Source of the DNA: Lactuca virosa
Lineage: Eukaryota; Streptophyta; Magnoliopsida; Asterales; Asteraceae
Length of the DNA: 64,000 nucleotides
Direction of reading: 5' to 3'
Assembly: GCA_928212115.1 (NCBI GenBank)
Contig: CAKMRJ010005523.1
Coordinates: 109,414,654-109,478,653 of the forward strand
A program made the translations under genes and the position numbers. The notes under the pieces are model-generated. The model made no database searches. It was given only the letters and a program-made list of their open reading frames with translations, and was not told the origin of the DNA. Of the stretch, positions 1 to 12,421 are shown piece after piece. The stretch's first letter is position 1, and every line of letters starts with the position of its first letter.

Positions 1-1560
1 GCATAAAACATGGTTGATCCGATGGTTAAACGCTTAAGCATAGGAGGGAGATGATTTTCAACCTTGTTATTTCGAATTACACACTAGGACGCTTTCTATT
101 TTTGCATAAATAGGACCACGAAACCTTTGTATTAGTAAGGACGTTTTAAACTTATTGGTAAAAATGAGGTTATTTTAAAATTGGATCCCACCAACGTATA
201 TAAAATTCGTAAGTTTCAAAACAACCTTTCAACTTTCGTTTTTAAATTTTGATTTTTTTTTCTTTTAAATTTAATTTTACACCTTAGTTATAATAAAATA
301 AAATACCTATATTTTATTTATAAAGTTTATATCCAACTAAAAATATTATTATAGTAAAAAGTTAAGGGACTCAACATCTTTTATATAAAAGGTCCAAAAT
401 TTTCATTTTAGTTTCAATTCACAAAAGAACAAGTACATATATAGGCTTCTTTGTGAGCTAAGTTATGAATATCCACTCCACAAACCGACAAAAGCAAAAT
501 ATAAGAATGACTACGCAGATTCCATATTGCGGACTTTGTATTCGAATTGCATTGCACAATCAACATAAAATATAAAATGTTTATGAGAAATCTGTACTAT
601 AACAATTATGACTTTTTTTCTCATATAAAATGATAATTATAAAAAAAAAACAATTTCAGAAAATCTAATAAATTCCATTTTTCTTTTTCAGAAAAATGAA
701 TGATTTTTTTTGTTATTATATGTAAGGGAGAGTCTTGGCAAACAGTAAATAAAGAAAACACATATGTTATGACATTTGTTACAAACTTCTCTATACATAT
801 TTTGACATATTAAATATGAGAGGCATATAGAATTGGTTAAAGCAAAGACAAACTATACATATAATAGTAATATTAAATTATCTTTGTAACATCTAGTGTA
901 TGAGTATATTATGGATGTAGTCCATAATAAATTCGAAAAGTGTAAATTGTAATATGGACAATGTTGTGCATATGTATATGGTGTTGGTTGGTGATCGAAG
1001 TTCAAGAACAAATAGTAGTGAATCGGTTAAATGTTGGGCTTTATCAAATGCTGGAAAAAAAACTCAAGATTGCAAGAAGGTCTGGTGCAAGGGGATCTAG
1101 AGGAAGCAACAATATAGTGACCTTGTTTATTAGTGCTTCATTTCCCGAAAACAATATATATAATAGTCCACTGAAAGCTATAGACAATGATTTAGCAAAC
1201 GTTGATGATTGTGTTGATTATGGTGTTGAAGATGATTATAAAGGTACATGTGGTTAAAGAGATAAAACGATTGCTCTTACTGTTGTTTAGGAAAATAATT
1301 TATTTTATTATGGAATACCACTCAAATTTTTTAAAGAAATAAATGGCGATGAATGATCTATTGAGTATGAAAAAAGGTTGGCCATAGGATGAATTTACAA
1401 ACCAATACAAAACTCAAATGTTGTCCTAGGTATGCCTCCCATACTGATATATCCAGATTCGGTTAATGCTTATACATGATCTCACAATCAAAGATCTACC
1501 CATAAATTAAACAATGTCAAACCTTAAAAAAAAAATTATAAACTAGTCTTTCGATTAGAA
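1..1560. other. AT-rich intergenic DNA, no supported gene
   Basis: Very AT-rich sequence with many homopolymer runs. A 98-codon open frame at 961-1257 (plus) has an acidic tail and lies just upstream of the decayed MULE transposase, so it could be that protein's acidic N-terminal part, but no motif confirms it. I see no promoter, RNA gene or intact coding unit. Confidence 0.5.
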
Positions 1561-2020
1561 CGTGTTGAAGAAGGATTTCAAATGAAAACACAAAAATCAA
1601 CAAAAGATCAGTATGAGGTTTTTTGTTTAAAACAAACAGGTTATAGTTGGTGTTTATATGTGACTAGGGTTAAGGAAAATGAGTTTTCCAAGTTAAGAAA
1701 TTTAATGACATACATACATATTCATCAACACAAGTACACACCAATCATAAACAAGTGAATAAGAAAGTGTTGGAAACTATAATACAATGGGTAATGAGTA
1801 ACAATCATGGCAGAGTTTACAAGGGGAATGATATAGTTCGAGATTTTAATTCGATGTACAATCTTGATATCATTTATAAACATGCATGATGTGTGAAACA
1901 ATATGTCGTCGAATTAATTAAAGGGTCCACATAAGAAACATTTTTAAAGCTTTCAATTTATTTTCACAACTTAAAGAAACATAATCTTGGGATTGTGACT
2001 CATATTCTAACATATGATGT
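1561..2020 (+). pseudogene. Decayed MULE (Mutator-like) transposase fragment
   Basis: The first 180 bases read through as a peptide resembling the N-terminal domain of plant MuDR-type transposases: a charged start, a YEVFCLKQ-like stretch, then SWCLYVTRV and an HKYTP block where family members have an H-T-C block. After a frameshift near 1756 the next frame continues with the typical region ending in ...VRDFNSMYNLDIIYKHA and VKQYVVELIKGS. A third piece, after another stop, resembles the family's short segment before the catalytic domain. In-frame stops (for example TGA where a tryptophan is usual near 1888) and at least one frameshift show it is dead. I cannot find the DDE catalytic domain or a SWIM zinc finger downstream, so this is only an N-terminal relic. 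The family call rests on motif order recognised by eye. Confidence 0.6.
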
Positions 2021-3115
2021 AACACCTGACTTTTTAACACAAAGTATAACAAAACTTTTTGCACTTTTTAATTTATAAAATAACTCGGTGTACATTTATG
2101 GTAACTAGTTGAATGCAAGGAGTTATCATAAAGAATCGAATGATAAAACAATACAATGATCCGATCCATACATTACCATCCCTCAGCTACAAATATCCAC
2201 TTTGTTAATAAGACTGCATGAACCTAAAATGCATACAACAACAAAAGCTAAGATATAAGATCATAATGAGTAACCTACTCGACATACAAATACAATATCA
2301 GTTATCTTTAATCACAACATCAAAACACAAATTAATCAGATTATGCATTTCAGATAATTTAATAATAACCCAAAATCCGTTTAAACACACGTTCACCCAA
2401 TAATGAGTTCACCGCTTTTTAACAACTATTGGCAATCTATATCACTCGCGTACAACATTTTAACTACAAAACGACTAAATATAGTTTTACGACTACTCAA
2501 ACCACCATCTCAACTAACAATGACGCCAATATTTTTACGTTTTTTCAAGCCACAATTTCAGATGACAATAATTTATATTACCACTAGGCACTTGTTATGT
2601 GATCAATGTACTCCTTAATTATTACCAAAAGGTTCTCTTTATATAGTTATTCATAATCATTAAACATTACCACACGGTACTCGTTATATGGTTATTTATA
2701 CTTGTTTTGTGGTTATCATATTCCTTTAACAACAATTAACTGGAGTTTATCAACTATTATAGTTATCTACATTATGCTGAAACAAATAGCTATAACAACT
2801 TACCACATTTCACAAAAATAGTGACATATATGATAAATATCCTATAACTCACCGCATTATGTTCAGATTTTAAAATTCAACATCGATTACTCAGCTAAGC
2901 CCGTTATTCATATATAACTATTTAACTATATTTAGCTTCTACTTTTATGCTATTATCAATGATATCAACTATATTAAGATATAATTGTTATTAACAATGA
3001 TATTAGTTATATTCAACTATATATACTCCATCAAAACTCTCAATTATTAACATCATATTCAATTATATTCATTACTGTTTTTAACATCAATATTAGTTAT
3101 ATTTAACTATAACTC
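2021..3115. other. AT-rich intergenic DNA with degenerate short repeats
   Basis: No gene is supported. Small open frames at 2218-2618 have low-complexity, AT-driven composition. From about 2880 to 3112 the sequence repeatedly uses variants of TTAGTTATATTTAACTATA. The same motif resumes right after the LINE poly(A) tail at 21908, so this block is the old target into which the LINE inserted. Confidence 0.5.
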
Positions 3116-3129
3116 TTGTTTATATAAAA

Positions 3130-5646
3130 ATGACAACTCTCAACAATACTCAACATTGCTTATCCTTAAATGTCAGAGGAATCAGAGTGGATGTAAAAAT
3201 CAACAGGGTTAGGAGGTTAAAGAACCTGCACAAAGTTAACTTCCTAGGGATTCAAGAAATGCGGCTGCATAACCATGAAAAAATTGACGTGTTGAGTTGT
3301 TGGGGTGATCAAGACTTCAAGTTTGAAGGACTGAACTCGAATGGAAGATCAGGAGGGTTGTTATCAATATGGAGTAACAAGTGTTTTAAAAAAAGAAGTA
3401 ATTAAATCACGCAATTACCTCATTGTCATAAGTAAGTGGATTGGAATCAATGAGGATACCATATATGGGCCACATGATATCAATGAGTAGAAGAAATTAT
3501 GGAGCGAATTGTTAGTGATAAGAAGATCGATTCCAGGTAACTGGATCTATTTGGCGACTTTAACGTAGTTAGAAGACCGGAGGAGAGATTCAACTCTAAT
3601 TTCTATCAGGATAGTGCATTTGCGTTTAATAGGTTCATACAAGAGGCAGATCTTCATGATTTCAACATGGGTGGGGAACGATTCACTTTTATGTCTAGAG
3701 TAGGAGCCAAATTGAGTAAGCTCGATAGGTTCCTTGTGTGCGCTAATTATCTTGCAGCTTTCCCTTCATTGGTTGTCACTGCACACCCCCAGGAGCTATC
3801 TGATCATAGTCCAGTTACACTCTCCTCCGGAGAAACTAATTATGGCCCTCATCCATTCAAATTATTTAACTCATGGCTACTAGAAGATGGTTTCGATAAC
3901 ACTGTTAAGGAAGCATGGGAAAATTTTGTTGGTTATGGGATGCCAGATGCATATCTAGCTGCAAAACTCAAATACCTTAAAGAGGAGATCAAAAAATGGA
4001 AGAGGAGGACTAATAATACAGAAAAACTTGAGCTAGCACAGATTAAAGATAAGGTCTTACAACTTGAGACATTGGCGGAGTCAAGGTTGCTCATAGATAC
4101 GTAACTTAATATTCGCAGTGAGGGACTTCAACGAATTCTTGAGCTAGAAAAGCTTGCGGTGTTAGACTTAAAGCAAAAATCAAGGATCAAATGGATTGTG
4201 GAGGGCGACGAAAGTACAAAATTCTCTCATGGGCACATAAATAGTAAGCATAGGAGGAACACAATCCATGGGTTAATGGTGAATGGTAAATGGGTGTCAT
4301 CTGTAGAAGAAGTAAAAGATGAAGCATTAAGATTTTTTAAGGGTAAGTTTACTGAATCTTTGATCCTGAGGCCTAAACTCATCAGCCCTATCTCAAATCC
4401 ATTTATATGATGGAAGCCATCAAACTTGAAGCCTTCTTCACATTAGAGGAAATAAAATATCTGGTTTGGGCATGTGGAGGTGACAAGCCCCTTGGTCCTG
4501 ATGGATTTACTTTTAAATTCATCAAAACCTATTGGGATACACTCAAAGACGATATGATGATTATGTGCTACACTTTGACAAGTTTGGTACCCTAGCGTGG
4601 GGGTGCAACTCATCCTTCATCACACTTGTAGCTAAAGTTAAAGACCCCTCCTCACTCTCTGACTATCGTCCCATCAGCCTAATTGGGTGTATGTACAAGA
4701 TAATCTCCAAGATGCTTGCATTAAGGCTCAAAACAGTTATTGGTAGAGTCATTGGAGATGTACAGTCAACATACATATAAGGCAAGAATATATTAGACGG
4801 ACTATTGGTGATAAACGAACTCTACTCTTGGGCGAAAAAAATGAAGAAGAGGATACTACTATTTAAGGTGGATTTCAATAAAGGATTTTATTCAATAAAC
4901 TAGGAGTACTTCGATTCTATTCTCGCACAGATGGGATTTGGGTCTAAATGGCGCACGTGGATCAGAGGATGCTTGAACTCATTCCATGCCTCTGTGATCA
5001 TGAATGGGTCCCCAACAAGCGAATTCAATATATCTAAAGGGGTACGTCAAGGTGACCCGCTTTCACCATGCCTCTTCATTATAGTCATGGAAGGTCTTAA
5101 CGTGGCATTGGAGGCTGCCAAAGATAAAGAATTATTTAAAGGCGTCCAAATCCCCAATGGGGGCCCTACCCTCTCACACTTATTCTATGCAGGCGACGTA
5201 ATATTTGTTGGTGAATGGTCGAGATCCAACCTAAAAAACCTTGCATGAAGTTTAAGATGTTTTAACATATCCTCCAGTCTAAAAGTGAACTTTCACAAAT
5301 CAAGGTTGTTTGGAATTAGGGTTTCTGATGGTGAAATTGCGAACTGGGCCAACATTCTTGGGTGTGAAGCGGGATCTTTCCCTTTTAAATACCTTGGTGT
5401 TCCTGTCGGCGCAAACATGAACCTTAAAAAAATTAGAAACCAATAATCGAAAAATTTCATTCCAAACTGTCGTTATGAAAATCAAAATCCCTTTCTTTTG
5501 GAGGTCATTTGACAATGATCACCTCAGCCCTGGGCAACCTCCCCACTTACTACTTCTCACTTTTCACAGCTCCAGTGGTAGTTAGGGACACCTAGAACAA
5601 ATCAGACGCAAATTTTTTTGGGGTGCGGATGAAGACAAAAGAAAAT
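3130..5646 (+). pseudogene. LINE (non-LTR retrotransposon) ORF2, 5' portion: endonuclease and reverse transcriptase
   Basis: Plant L1-like ORF2 in several broken frames. The apurinic-type endonuclease starts at 3130 with LSLNVRGI and FLGIQEMRL, continues through GGRSGGLLSIW-like sequence, and ends with KLDRFLVC and LSDHSPV (3667-3830). A linker leads to the reverse transcriptase: GPDGFTFKF (4490-4525), SDYRPISLIG (4660), GVRQGDPLSPCLF (5036-5080) and the catalytic box near 5185-5200. That box reads Y-A-G-D instead of the usual A-D-D, so the first catalytic aspartate is glycine. Stops and frameshifts occur throughout (for example TAA at 4102). There is no ORF1, so the copy is 5' truncated. The frame breaks at about 5646 and resumes at 20636, showing a large later insertion. 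Confidence 0.85.
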
Positions 5647-6368
5647 TTGTCACGCCCCCAAACCAGAACGGCAGAAACGTCTGGGGGCGGATGACTTTCA
5701 TGTACAGTATCATAACAATTTAATAGTAGCGATCAAAGCATTACAACCATTGTATTGAATATTTAATAAGTTTACATTATGCTCAAAACTGTAGCACCCA
5801 TAAAATTCAAGTCAATTTAAAACTTTTTAAAACATTTAAAACCATTAAGTTATTACAGTTTACTTTCAAATAATTTAAACATCAGAGTATCTTCAGAATC
5901 AATTCATGAAAATGTAAGGAGGTTCACGATCACGCCTTCGCCTTTCCGCGATCATCAAAATACCTGAAACAATAATCGATAAATGTAAGCTCGAAGGCTT
6001 AGTGAGTTACCCCCAAAATACCAACGCCATACAATCATAATCATATCATATAACATATAAGAAAACAACATGCATAATGAGCCATCAGTCTGACTGGACC
6101 GAATCCCGGTCCTCAGTCTATCTAGACCGCTCTCCGAGCCCTCGGCACGTCTCGACCGCCATCCTCAGAGCCTTGAGCCTATCCGGACCGCTCGCTGGGC
6201 CTTCTGTCTGACTAGATTTGCCCGGCCCGGGCCTACAGTCTACCCGGTCCGCCTAGGGTGTCTTGGCCTACTACACACAGCAGGACCTGCCTCAACCCTT
6301 TCCCCAAACCAACAAACATGTGCACATACATATAAACAAGTAAACATGCAGATCTAACAGATCACTAA

Positions 6369-6525
6369 CATGGCAACCATCCTATAACTAGGATACCGAT
6401 CTAGCCGATCTCTAGCATAGCAACCATCCTAAACCAGGATGAAATCTAACATAGCAACCATCCTAAACCAGGATGAAATCTAGCATAACAATAACATAGC
6501 AACCATCCTAAACCAGGATGAAAAT
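6369..6525. repeat. 34 bp minisatellite in the LTR
   Basis: About four tandem copies of a unit containing CAACCATCCTAAACCAGGATG, starting near 6369, 6417, 6451 and 6496. The first copy is diverged and a short insertion precedes the last. Each unit holds the inverted repeat CATCCT/AGGATG. It lies between the donor-like and acceptor-like sites of the LTR. Confidence 0.75.
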
Positions 6526-6948
6526 CATAAAGGGTCGGCCTTGGTGCCGTAGACCCTGTTGATATAGTGAGGAGAACTCACCTGACACTGCTGAAGTCCC
6601 ACGGATGAAACTCCAATTGTTGGTTGACAGCTTCCCGAATTGTCAACATCAAACAATACCCAATTAGTAATTGGATTCCAAGCCCAAGGCCCAACTCACA
6701 CTCCAAAAGCCCAATAGTCAAGTAATGGGCCAAAGCCTAACATATGGCCCAATTTTCCAAATTGGGCCCAGACCTCTACATGGTCTTATCTTAAGGCCCA
6801 ACCATTAATTCTAGTCCAAACTCTCGACATTCCTACGGCCCAATATCACATAATCATAAAGGCCCAATTATGGCCCATCAATGGCCCAATTTTCCAAATT
6901 GGACCCAAGACTCTCACATGGGCCTTATCCTAAAACCCATATAATTAT

Positions 6949-8695
6949 GGTGGAATTTCGTATATGCCCTTCCTAAACAACTAAATATCGTATTTGCCCG
7001 ACCTAAAAATCTAAATATCATATTTGCCCTTATTAATGTTTTATAATATCATATATACCCAAAATGTATTTTTTTGTTAATTTTTATTGATTTATAATCC
7101 TTTTTTATAACCTTAAATCATTATAATTGACAATAAATATTAAATGGACAATAATGCCCTTACTTGTAAATTCCAATACACAATACTTACGATCGCTGCT
7201 TCCTATCTCACCTAAATTCTAATCGTTGCTTCCCTGTCATTACTTCCGATCGCAGCTTGCTTCCCCTGTAATTCACATCACACTCATGCATCAGGTAAAC
7301 AAAATGTGACCTATTATTTTCAATCATCTGGAGTGCGAATTTCGTTTTTAGGGTTCCTAGTCTCAATTGTTCAAATTCTTTTTACAATTAGCTTAGTTAT
7401 GTTGGCTTTCACTGATTTTGTCATTGATTCGTCATCTTGTTCATCCAGGTTATGCAATTGTTCATCCGATGTACTTAATGTCCCAAGCCTGACAATTCTC
7501 ATTAATCTCTTCGTGTTCTAGACTGATATGTTTTTGGGATTTAGAATATGGAGGTGATCAATTGTTATCCCCTGTTCTTTTTCATCGTTTCTTGATGCCG
7601 ACTGGTTGGGGTTGTAATCTTCCACTCCCTATCATTTTACCAAATTTTGATGGAAAGACAACTTCCCTAAAATTTGGAGGTAAGTTAGCACCTGCGTTTT
7701 GAAGCCTATGGAGTTCTGTGAGTATCTTATCTTCTTCTATTTTATTGTTTTGGATTTCAGCCAATGGTGGGCATGAGAGTCAAGCACTTGAAGCGCATGC
7801 AACATCATTTTCCTCTTTCAAAGTACCCATATTTACTTTAATACTGCAACTGAAAAAAAGATAGTTGCTTTATATATTTATTCATATTGTAACCGGTTGC
7901 ATAAAGTTGATCGGCTATTTATACATTTTAAATAGTTCTCTGGAAATGATAATCCTTCTATTCTAATTTCTTTTGCCACCAAAAGCTCCAAGTTTTCTGA
8001 CATCTAAAGCTTCATCAGTTGGGGGTTTCTATGATGTAAATAGACGTGGGCAGGTCTTACTTGCCACTTCAAAATTGAGCCTTTTGTTAGTGGACAGGTA
8101 AGTTCTTAAAGTCATTTCATCATCGACCAATTTCACTATTTTATTACTATCAGAATCTTAATTTGATGTGTTAATGCAATTAAACAACCTCGAGCTTGCT
8201 ATTAATCTTGAAAAAAGAGGAAACCTACCTGGTGCATCATTGTCCGATTACCTGATGTGTATTGCTTGTATGCGGCAACAAGGGAGAATAGGAGGTTGCT
8301 CTATGTATTAAGAGTTTGCGATAGGGAAGAAGCCAGGATGTGATAGGGAAGCCCAACGAATTTGTGATCGTAACGAGCCTCAACACATGTGATCTATTGT
8401 ATTGAAATTTAGAACTCATCATGAGGAATTAAATGAATTAAACCTCGTCTGAAGGCCAATGAATTAAAACTATGATTTGTAAATGAAGGGTAATATTGTC
8501 CATTTGATTGTTGTTTTTAGTTTTAATGATTTAAGGTTATAAAAAAGGATTATAAATCAATAAAAATTAATAAAAAATAGATTTGGGTATATATGATATT
8601 ATAAAACATTAAGAAGGACAAATACGATATTTAGAGTTTAGGCTGGATAAATACGATATTTAGTTGTTTAGCAAGGGCATATACGAAATTCCCCC
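6949..8695. mobile_element. Pack-MULE with ~215 bp terminal inverted repeats
   Basis: The left end GGTGGAATTTCG and the reverse complement of the right end GGGGGAATTTCG begin matching arms running about 215 bp (6949 to about 7160 and about 8480 to 8695), including the shared CGTATATGCCCTT and AACTAAATATCGTATTTG blocks. A perfect 9 bp target duplication TATAATTAT flanks it (6940-6948 and 8696-8704), the hallmark length for Mutator-like elements. No transposase is encoded. The interior carries fragments of a host gene (clathrin heavy chain, separate entry), so this is a non-autonomous gene-capturing MULE. It inserted into the LTR at 5648-10471 and is therefore younger than that LTR. Confidence 0.85.
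7770..8236 (+). pseudogene. Captured clathrin heavy chain exon fragments inside the Pack-MULE
   Basis: Short blocks match the N-terminal propeller and linker of plant clathrin heavy chain, in gene order: SQALEAHATSF..FKVP (about 7777-7828), NDNPSILISFATK (about 7945-7985), ASSVGGFY then NRRGQVLLAT (about 8003-8065), PFVSGQ in a shifted frame (about 8080-8097), and LNNLELA..RGNLPGA (8180-8236). GT donor-like sequence follows the fourth block (GGACAG then GTAAGT at 8098), so introns were captured with the exons. A frameshift falls between LLAT and PFVSGQ, the last acceptor reads AA instead of AG, and coding sequence between the second and third blocks is missing. It cannot make clathrin. I do not recognise the rest of the interior (7195-7760), including an open frame at 7306-7521. 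The match rests on remembered conserved motifs, not a search. Confidence 0.75.
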
Positions 8696-10471
8696 TATAA
8701 TTATTTAGTCCATTTGCTTATTCTTGGAAGTCCATTAATAGTCCAATCACCAAAGCCCAATAGGAAGGCCCAACTCAAAGCCCAAGTGAAATTAGGGTTT
8801 CACATAAAATGATGATTAGGGTTAAGTTTCCTACTTAACCCATAAGGACTTAATCCACTAAGGACTTAATCCATTAAGTCCAATATCGCTTAATTAATTT
8901 TTGCCAATGATTATTATTTAATATTTCAAGTTATCAAATAATTCCCGTGTGTCCCGATTAATTCCCCAAAATTAGGGTTTCATGGCATTAGGGTTTGCCA
9001 AACCCTAATTAGGGTTTCTAACCCAATACTAGCCCATTAGTCACATGGTTAGGCTTTTAGGTCCATTAGGGATTCATTGGGACCATTAAGGTCTCATTGG
9101 GCCCACTAGGGTTTCTTTGGGCCCATTAGGGTTTACTAGTCCCTTTGTCCAAACATCCAAACGAGTCACAAGCCAAACAAGGCACACCGCCACCCCACAC
9201 GGCGGCCGGTGGCGGCAGCCACCACCTCACGGTGGTGGTTTTGAATTTCTTTCCATTATTTCATTTTTTTGTTACAAATTACAATGAAAATATCAAATGT
9301 ACCCACACATACCCACTAAAATACACCCTTCCCACGGTGGCAGCCACCACCTCACGGTGGTGGCGGTGGCCCTCTTGTGATTCCGGCTAAGACAGCCACC
9401 CACACACACGACACAAAATTGCCACCATACGGCAACAGTTAACGCACATACATGCCCGGAAAAATAAACCCAACACCCACTAAAGTGGGTGGCGACAGCA
9501 GTAGCTCAAGAAAAACGGCAGCAGCGGAGGATCTTGGCGGCAGAACTCCCCCACGTCGATGGTTGCTTCGAACGACGACAACAACGGAAGAGGAACGCAC
9601 CCGTCGGTGGTCCTCGTCTTCATCAGCAGTACTTGCGGCGGCAATGGTTGGAGATTACGGCCTCTACAGCGGGGTGGTTGCTCCGGTCGTCTATTGGAAG
9701 GAGGCGGATGAGAGGCTCCGGAATGGTGGTAGAAGCGGATGCAACGCCGGAAAGAGATGGAGAAGGTGGCAGTCAAACGGAAAGGAGGAAGTCCGGTGGT
9801 CCTAGTCGACGATCGGAGCGGCGACGACACTCCGACTTCAACAGAGATGGTGTGACAGTGGCTGGAGGTGAGAATCCGGCAGCACCCGAAGGTCGCCCGC
9901 AAACCCCCGTCGGTCCTCGGTGTTTCCGGTTGAGGTAGATGTCGTCGGAGCTCCTGGTCGATCGGGACAGCAAGGGGGTGTCGGGGTGGCGGTTGGAATA
10001 TGAAGGAAGGAGGTGGCGGTTGGTGTGTGAGATGCTAGGGTAAGGGTTACAGTGAGGTTGACAATTATATACCCGATTCCTACAACTTCAACCCATAATA
10101 ATGGAAATGGTCCCTCCTTCACCATTTTCTTTCAAAACAGATCCTTAAGTTACCTTTTTAACCCCAACCATTCTAAATCCTTTCAATTAAAGTCCTTATG
10201 TTACCCAATGGCCCCTCCTCTACAAAAACCTTTTCAACTTAGATCCAAAATTTACTCTTTAACCCCTACTTTCATAAATCATTTCATATTAAGTCCCGAA
10301 ATTACACTTTAACCCCTGAAACTCCAAATCATGACATTTGGCTCCCCGAAACCAACACCCCACTAATTATTATTTGATTTCGGATTATCATAATATTAAA
10401 TAATAATTAGAATTACTTCTCGGGGTCCCGGGTTTATTATTTAATTATCTTATTTTAAACGGAATGTTACA

Positions 10472-12421
10472 AAAACATTGTTTATATGATATCAAATGCA
10501 TATGACAAAAATGAATAACGTGATGCGACGATGCCTCATCCTCCAAAAACGCTTTGATTACCTGTTTACTGATTTCCTGAGGATACAAGTGATTTTGAAA
10601 ACTGTCAACAATTAAGTTGGTGAGTTCATAAGCGTTTTGTATGAAAAGGATTTGTAACTGTTTTGTGAAAATGTTAGTGTACGCTTTCAGAAAATCCAAT
10701 ATTTTCTTTAAAAATGAACTGTAAATCTTAAATCACAAGACTAAAAATGTGAGTAATGTTGAACTGTAAAACGGCGTTATGAAGTTTTATCTTTATATAA
10801 AACTACTTTAACATATGTTAACCCGTAAACGAAATGTTTTGTTAATACTCCATGTGAGTGATTATAACCATACTAATGCGACTAGTGGCCTGAACGACGT
10901 GCTTCGGACGTCGGAACTGGTACGACATTTTTCACCCTAGACTGGCTGGTCTAACTGCAGCTAACAGCTGAGGTACGGGGTTGTCAATCCCGTATAGATC
11001 TATACACAAGTGTCACGCTCTCCCTACAAGAGACTCTGTTTATAATTCTGGACTTTAACATGTACTCTGGCAGGTACGGTGAAGCTAAATGTCTCACAAA
11101 ATTGTATCAACCGGTTTACGTGAACTGCAAATCCTTTTTTCTTGTAGATGAAATAATTATACCTTTAAATAATTATATGTTTCTTCTGAAATGATAGTGC
11201 AGTGTTTGTGACTCCTAAACTATACTAATTATAGTTTAGCTTGTTTGTTTGTTGAGACCATTTATATAATCATTTATATAAATAAGTAGTAGTAATATTA
11301 TCTAGTGTCAAAATGTAAGGTCAAACACCATATTTTTGGGTTGTGACCCACAAAATAGTGAAATAACTAGATTGTACCCCTTTTTGTTAGAAAACTATGT
11401 TTTGGGTAAAAAGCTTCAAAAATCCATGTAGTTTTGCAAACATAATTCTTCATATGATTTTATAGCATAGATTATGTTTTGTTTTTCTTAGTTTTGCATT
11501 TCAAACTAATATATCACAAATAGTTGTATAAAATCTAGTGATAACCATATCTCATGCGAATAGTGTCTTTTATTTAACATGAAGATGAAACATGCAAGTA
11601 TTTGAGTGATAAACCAAATTTTTATTTGTATGCCCCCCCCCTAAAACATGAAAAATTCGAACATATGGGGGTATGAACTCACCTTGAGTGTGGTTGTGGG
11701 TTGTTTGGAGAAATGATGTGAAGATTTCCAAGCCTAAACACTTGAATGTGGTTGATGAACTTCCCTGGGAATGATATTATCCTAAGACATGTGTGTAAAT
11801 AAGATGAAACTAACATGAAAGTGTATAAAAACACTAGATTAACAAGAAAAATCTTATTAAGATTCTAAGAACAAGCTTGGAGAATTTGCACTTGGAGGAT
11901 CTGGACTTAATTCTTTGAGAGGAAATGGAGTTAACAGAAAAGAGAAATGGAATTTGTGGGTGATTTAAGGAGTGATTTCGGCCCAAGGATAAGAAGAAAG
12001 GATGATGGGATATTTGCCTAGTTAACTGTTGGGTAATTGATTGGAATACTGCTGAGTAATATTTCTCATTGGAAAAGGGTGAAATATCCAGTCATAAAGT
12101 CAACAACTCCTTTTCTCTTTATTCCCACCGAAAACCCCATAGAAAACACCAAAATCATAAGTGATTTCGGCCCATGCACCAACCAAAATCACATGTGATT
12201 TCGGTCTATGTTCCAACCGAGATCACTTGTGATTTCGGTCCTAGTGCAAACCGAAATCACTAGGTGGGTAGGGTACTAGGCCGAAATCCCTAAAGCAAAG
12301 TGTAATTTATGATTGGTTCTAACTTGTTGACTTTCAAAGGCTCATTACAAGTTTGATTTTTAAAGTATATATATTTACTTAAAAAAATAACTCCCTTTTT
12401 GCTTGACTCAAAATTTGTCTG
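10472..12421 (-). mobile_element. Second gypsy-type LTR remnant
   Basis: No coding. LTR-like landmarks appear on the minus strand: a GGTGAGT donor-like site (AAGGTGAGTTC, about 11676-11686), an ACAGGTAA acceptor-like site (about 10558-10565) and three tandem long inverted repeats at 12161-12260. The sequence seems to continue as TTGTCACA (20628-20635) after the younger element at 12422-20622 is removed, giving an LTR-like right end directly against the resumed LINE. I cannot define its left end. It may be joined to the preceding LTR by recombination. A homopolymer run of C lies at 11633-11642. Confidence 0.45.
12161..12260. repeat. Three tandem long palindromes (GTGATTTCGG ... CCGAAATCAC)
   Basis: Three adjacent 32 bp units start at 12161, 12195 and 12229. 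Each begins GTGATTTCGG and ends with its inverted complement (AATCAC in the first, GAGATCAC in the second, CCGAAATCAC in the third) around a variable centre of about 12 bases. They lie in the LTR remnant. Confidence 0.8.

Larger units (their letters stand above)
5648..10471 (-). mobile_element. Gypsy-type LTR (apparent solo LTR) in the LINE, itself carrying a Pack-MULE
   Basis: It begins TGTCACGCCCCC and ends GGAATGTTACA, the ends of a large gypsy LTR read on the minus strand. Subtracting the Pack-MULE and its duplicated target leaves about 3.07 kb. Minus-strand landmarks in order: a TATATAATT box (about 10062-10072), GC-rich DNA with CCACCACC/GGTGGTGG inverted repeats (9210-9370), a GGTGAGT donor-like site (6576-6582), a 34 bp minisatellite (6369-6525) and a TTTCAGGTA acceptor-like site (5961-5968). 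No internal gag-pol accompanies it. The flanks (left AAATT, right AAAAC) do not form a clear 5 bp duplication, so the right boundary, or a join with the next LTR remnant, is uncertain. Confidence 0.6.

Noticed and set aside
9145..10125. Several overlapping 66-149 codon frames on both strands
   Set aside because: GC-rich LTR interior keeps many frames open at once. Compositions are arginine/serine/proline-rich, frames contradict each other and no domain is visible.
10445..10699. 84-codon minus-strand frame
   Set aside because: It crosses the LTR junction at 10471 into AT-rich remnant sequence. No motif.
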